From contig WTHH01000092.1 in assembly GCA_011523195.1 (NCBI GenBank), positions 1 through 7,287 on the forward strand: 7,287 nt of DNA. Direction: 5' to 3'. This DNA comes from Verrucomicrobiales bacterium. Its GTDB lineage: Bacteria; Verrucomicrobiota; Verrucomicrobiia; Limisphaerales; UBA1096. Of the stretch, positions 6,611 to 7,287 are shown piece after piece; within the stretch, counting starts at the first letter, position 1; each line of letters begins with the position of its first letter. The notes below the pieces were generated by a model. That model was not told the origin of the DNA and made no database searches. It saw only the letters and a program-made list of their open reading frames with translations. Position numbers and translations under genes: made by a program.

Positions 6611-6620
6611 TGATCGCTCC

Positions 6621-7287
6621 ATGCCTGACATGGCGACCATCCCGTTTTTACAGGTCGATTCGTTTACCCACGAGCCGTTCGGTGGCAACCCGGCCGCTGT
6701 TTGCCTGCTCGAGTCGGAGCCTCCGCCCGACTGGATGCAGCACGTCGCCGCCGAGATGAACCTGTCCGAGACGGCCTTCGCCTGGCCAAACAGCGACGGG
6801 TTTGGGCTGAGGTGGTTCACACCGGTGGCCGAGGTCGACTTGTGCGGACACGCCACGCTCGCAACGGCCCATGCGCTTTGGGAAACCAAGCGCTTGGCCA
6901 AGGGCGAGACGGCTCGGTTCGACACCCGCAGCGGCCTGCTGACCGCGATTCAGGCGAACGATGCCATCCGAATGGATTTCCCAGCGGAACCGGCCGAGGC
7001 CTGCGACCCGAGCGACTTGGCCAATGCGCTTGGCTCGGAGATCGTCTGGTGTGGCCAAAACCGGATGGACTTTCTCGTTCAACTCCCGGACGCCTCATCG
7101 GTTCGCAGCTGCACGCCGGATCTCCTGCGCTTGGCCAAGCTGGAGACACGGGGCGTAATCGTCACTGCAAGATCCGACGTCGACGAAGCCGATTTTGTCT
7201 CCCGCTTTTTCTGCCCGGGGCTGGGCATCGACGAGGATCCGGTGACCGGCTCGGCGCACTGCTGCCTCGCGCCGTTTTGGGCAGAGC
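6621..7287 (+). CDS. PhzF-family (phenazine biosynthesis-like) isomerase/epimerase, 3' end missing
   Basis: An open frame of 222 codons from the ATG at 6621 to the right edge. PhzF proteins have a duplicated diaminopimelate-epimerase-like fold and are about 260 to 300 residues, so perhaps 40 to 80 are missing. Visible landmarks are VDSFT...PFGGNPAAVC near the N-terminus (12-28), MNLSETAF (46-53) with the catalytic-type Glu50, FTPVAEVDLCGHATLA (66-81) with His77, and DEDPVTGSAHC with Asp206. These three match the Glu/His/Asp set known for Pseudomonas PhzF. Most bacterial members are not phenazine enzymes, and no phenazine gene is near, so the substrate is unknown. It is divergent from the transporter operon and GC-rich like it. 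Three copies of the iterated palindrome core lie within it. Confidence 0.93.
   Translation, partial: MPDMATIPFLQVDSFTHEPFGGNPAAVCLLESEPPPDWMQHVAAEMNLSETAFAWPNSDGFGLRWFTPVAEVDLCGHATLATAHALWETKRLAKGETARFDTRSGLLTAIQANDAIRMDFPAEPAEACDPSDLANALGSEIVWCGQNRMDFLVQLPDASSVRSCTPDLLRLAKLETRGVIVTARSDVDEADFVSRFFCPGLGIDEDPVTGSAHCCLAPFWAE
6893..6902. repeat. Iterated palindrome, core copy
   Basis: CTTGGCCAAG preceded by AAGCG and followed by GGC, within the PhzF gene, read as Leu-Ala-Lys. Confidence 0.8.
7017..7024. repeat. Iterated palindrome, 8-bp centre only
   Basis: TTGGCCAA, within CTTGGCCAAT, is followed directly by GCGCTTGG, a second partial copy. It lies within the PhzF gene. Confidence 0.6.
7129..7140. 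repeat. Iterated palindrome, 12-bp copy
   Basis: GCTTGGCCAAGC is a perfect 12-bp palindrome, preceded by GC to give the full left half of the consensus. It lies in the PhzF gene, read as Leu-Ala-Lys. Confidence 0.8.

Larger units (their letters stand above)
6526..6620. promoter_or_regulatory. Divergent intergenic region between the oxyanion operon and the PhzF gene
   Basis: The 95 bases between two divergent start codons must hold the promoter of the minus-strand operon and probably that of the plus-strand gene. I could not assign convincing -35/-10 pairs, and saw no Mo-box-like (ModE) site or molybdenum-cofactor riboswitch. Two inverted repeats are present and are listed separately. Confidence 0.6.

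Noticed and set aside
6526..6620. Molybdenum-cofactor riboswitch or ModE site upstream of the operon
   Set aside because: The leader is too short for the riboswitch and no matching dyad of the ModE type is seen.
974..6715. Repeated CTCGAG hexamers (about eight)
   Set aside because: The excess over expectation is modest for GC-rich DNA and most copies fall in Leu-Glu or CTGCTCGAG codon contexts; no extended conserved flank.

Overview
This window looks like chromosome from a Gram-negative bacterium of the Planctomycetota–Verrucomicrobiota–Lentisphaerota group, most likely Verrucomicrobiota. The main clue is a pseudopilin-like protein at 1446-2249. It joins a prepilin cleavage/methylation N-terminus to a C-terminal H-X9-DG motif, an architecture hugely expanded in those phyla. 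No rRNA, tRNA, CRISPR array, insertion sequence or phage module is visible.

Layout: (1) 1-1357, minus strand, a sodium-coupled neurotransmitter-symporter-family (NSS) transporter cut by the left edge. (2) 1446-2249, minus, the pseudopilin-like gene, followed by a clear intrinsic terminator. (3) 2336-6525, minus, a tightly overlapped four-gene operon transcribed right to left: a membrane-anchored tandem ModA-type binding protein, a ModB-type permease, a ModC-type ATPase and a ThiF/MoeB-like E1-family protein. Each junction overlaps by 4 to 8 bases. (4) 6526-6620, a short divergent intergenic region with two inverted repeats. (5) 6621-7287, plus strand, a PhzF-family enzyme cut by the right edge.

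The operon reads as a molybdate- or tungstate-type oxyanion importer with an enzyme of the class that activates the MoaD/ThiS sulfur carriers. Anion capture, ATP-driven import and a possible pterin-cofactor step would then be made from one message. Three of the four proteins are atypical. The binding protein has two substrate-binding domains in one chain and a transmembrane anchor. The permease carries an inserted extracytoplasmic domain of about 160 residues. The E1-like protein keeps its zinc cysteines but has changed several residues expected for adenylation.

The most striking signal is not a gene. A palindrome with core CTTGGCCAAG, in its full form GCGCTTGGCCAAGCGC, recurs through the GC-rich two thirds of the window (2817 onward), inside genes on both strands. 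It resembles in style the HIP1 highly iterated palindrome of cyanobacteria but has a different sequence. The left third (1 to about 2335) is visibly poorer in GC and has only one partial copy.
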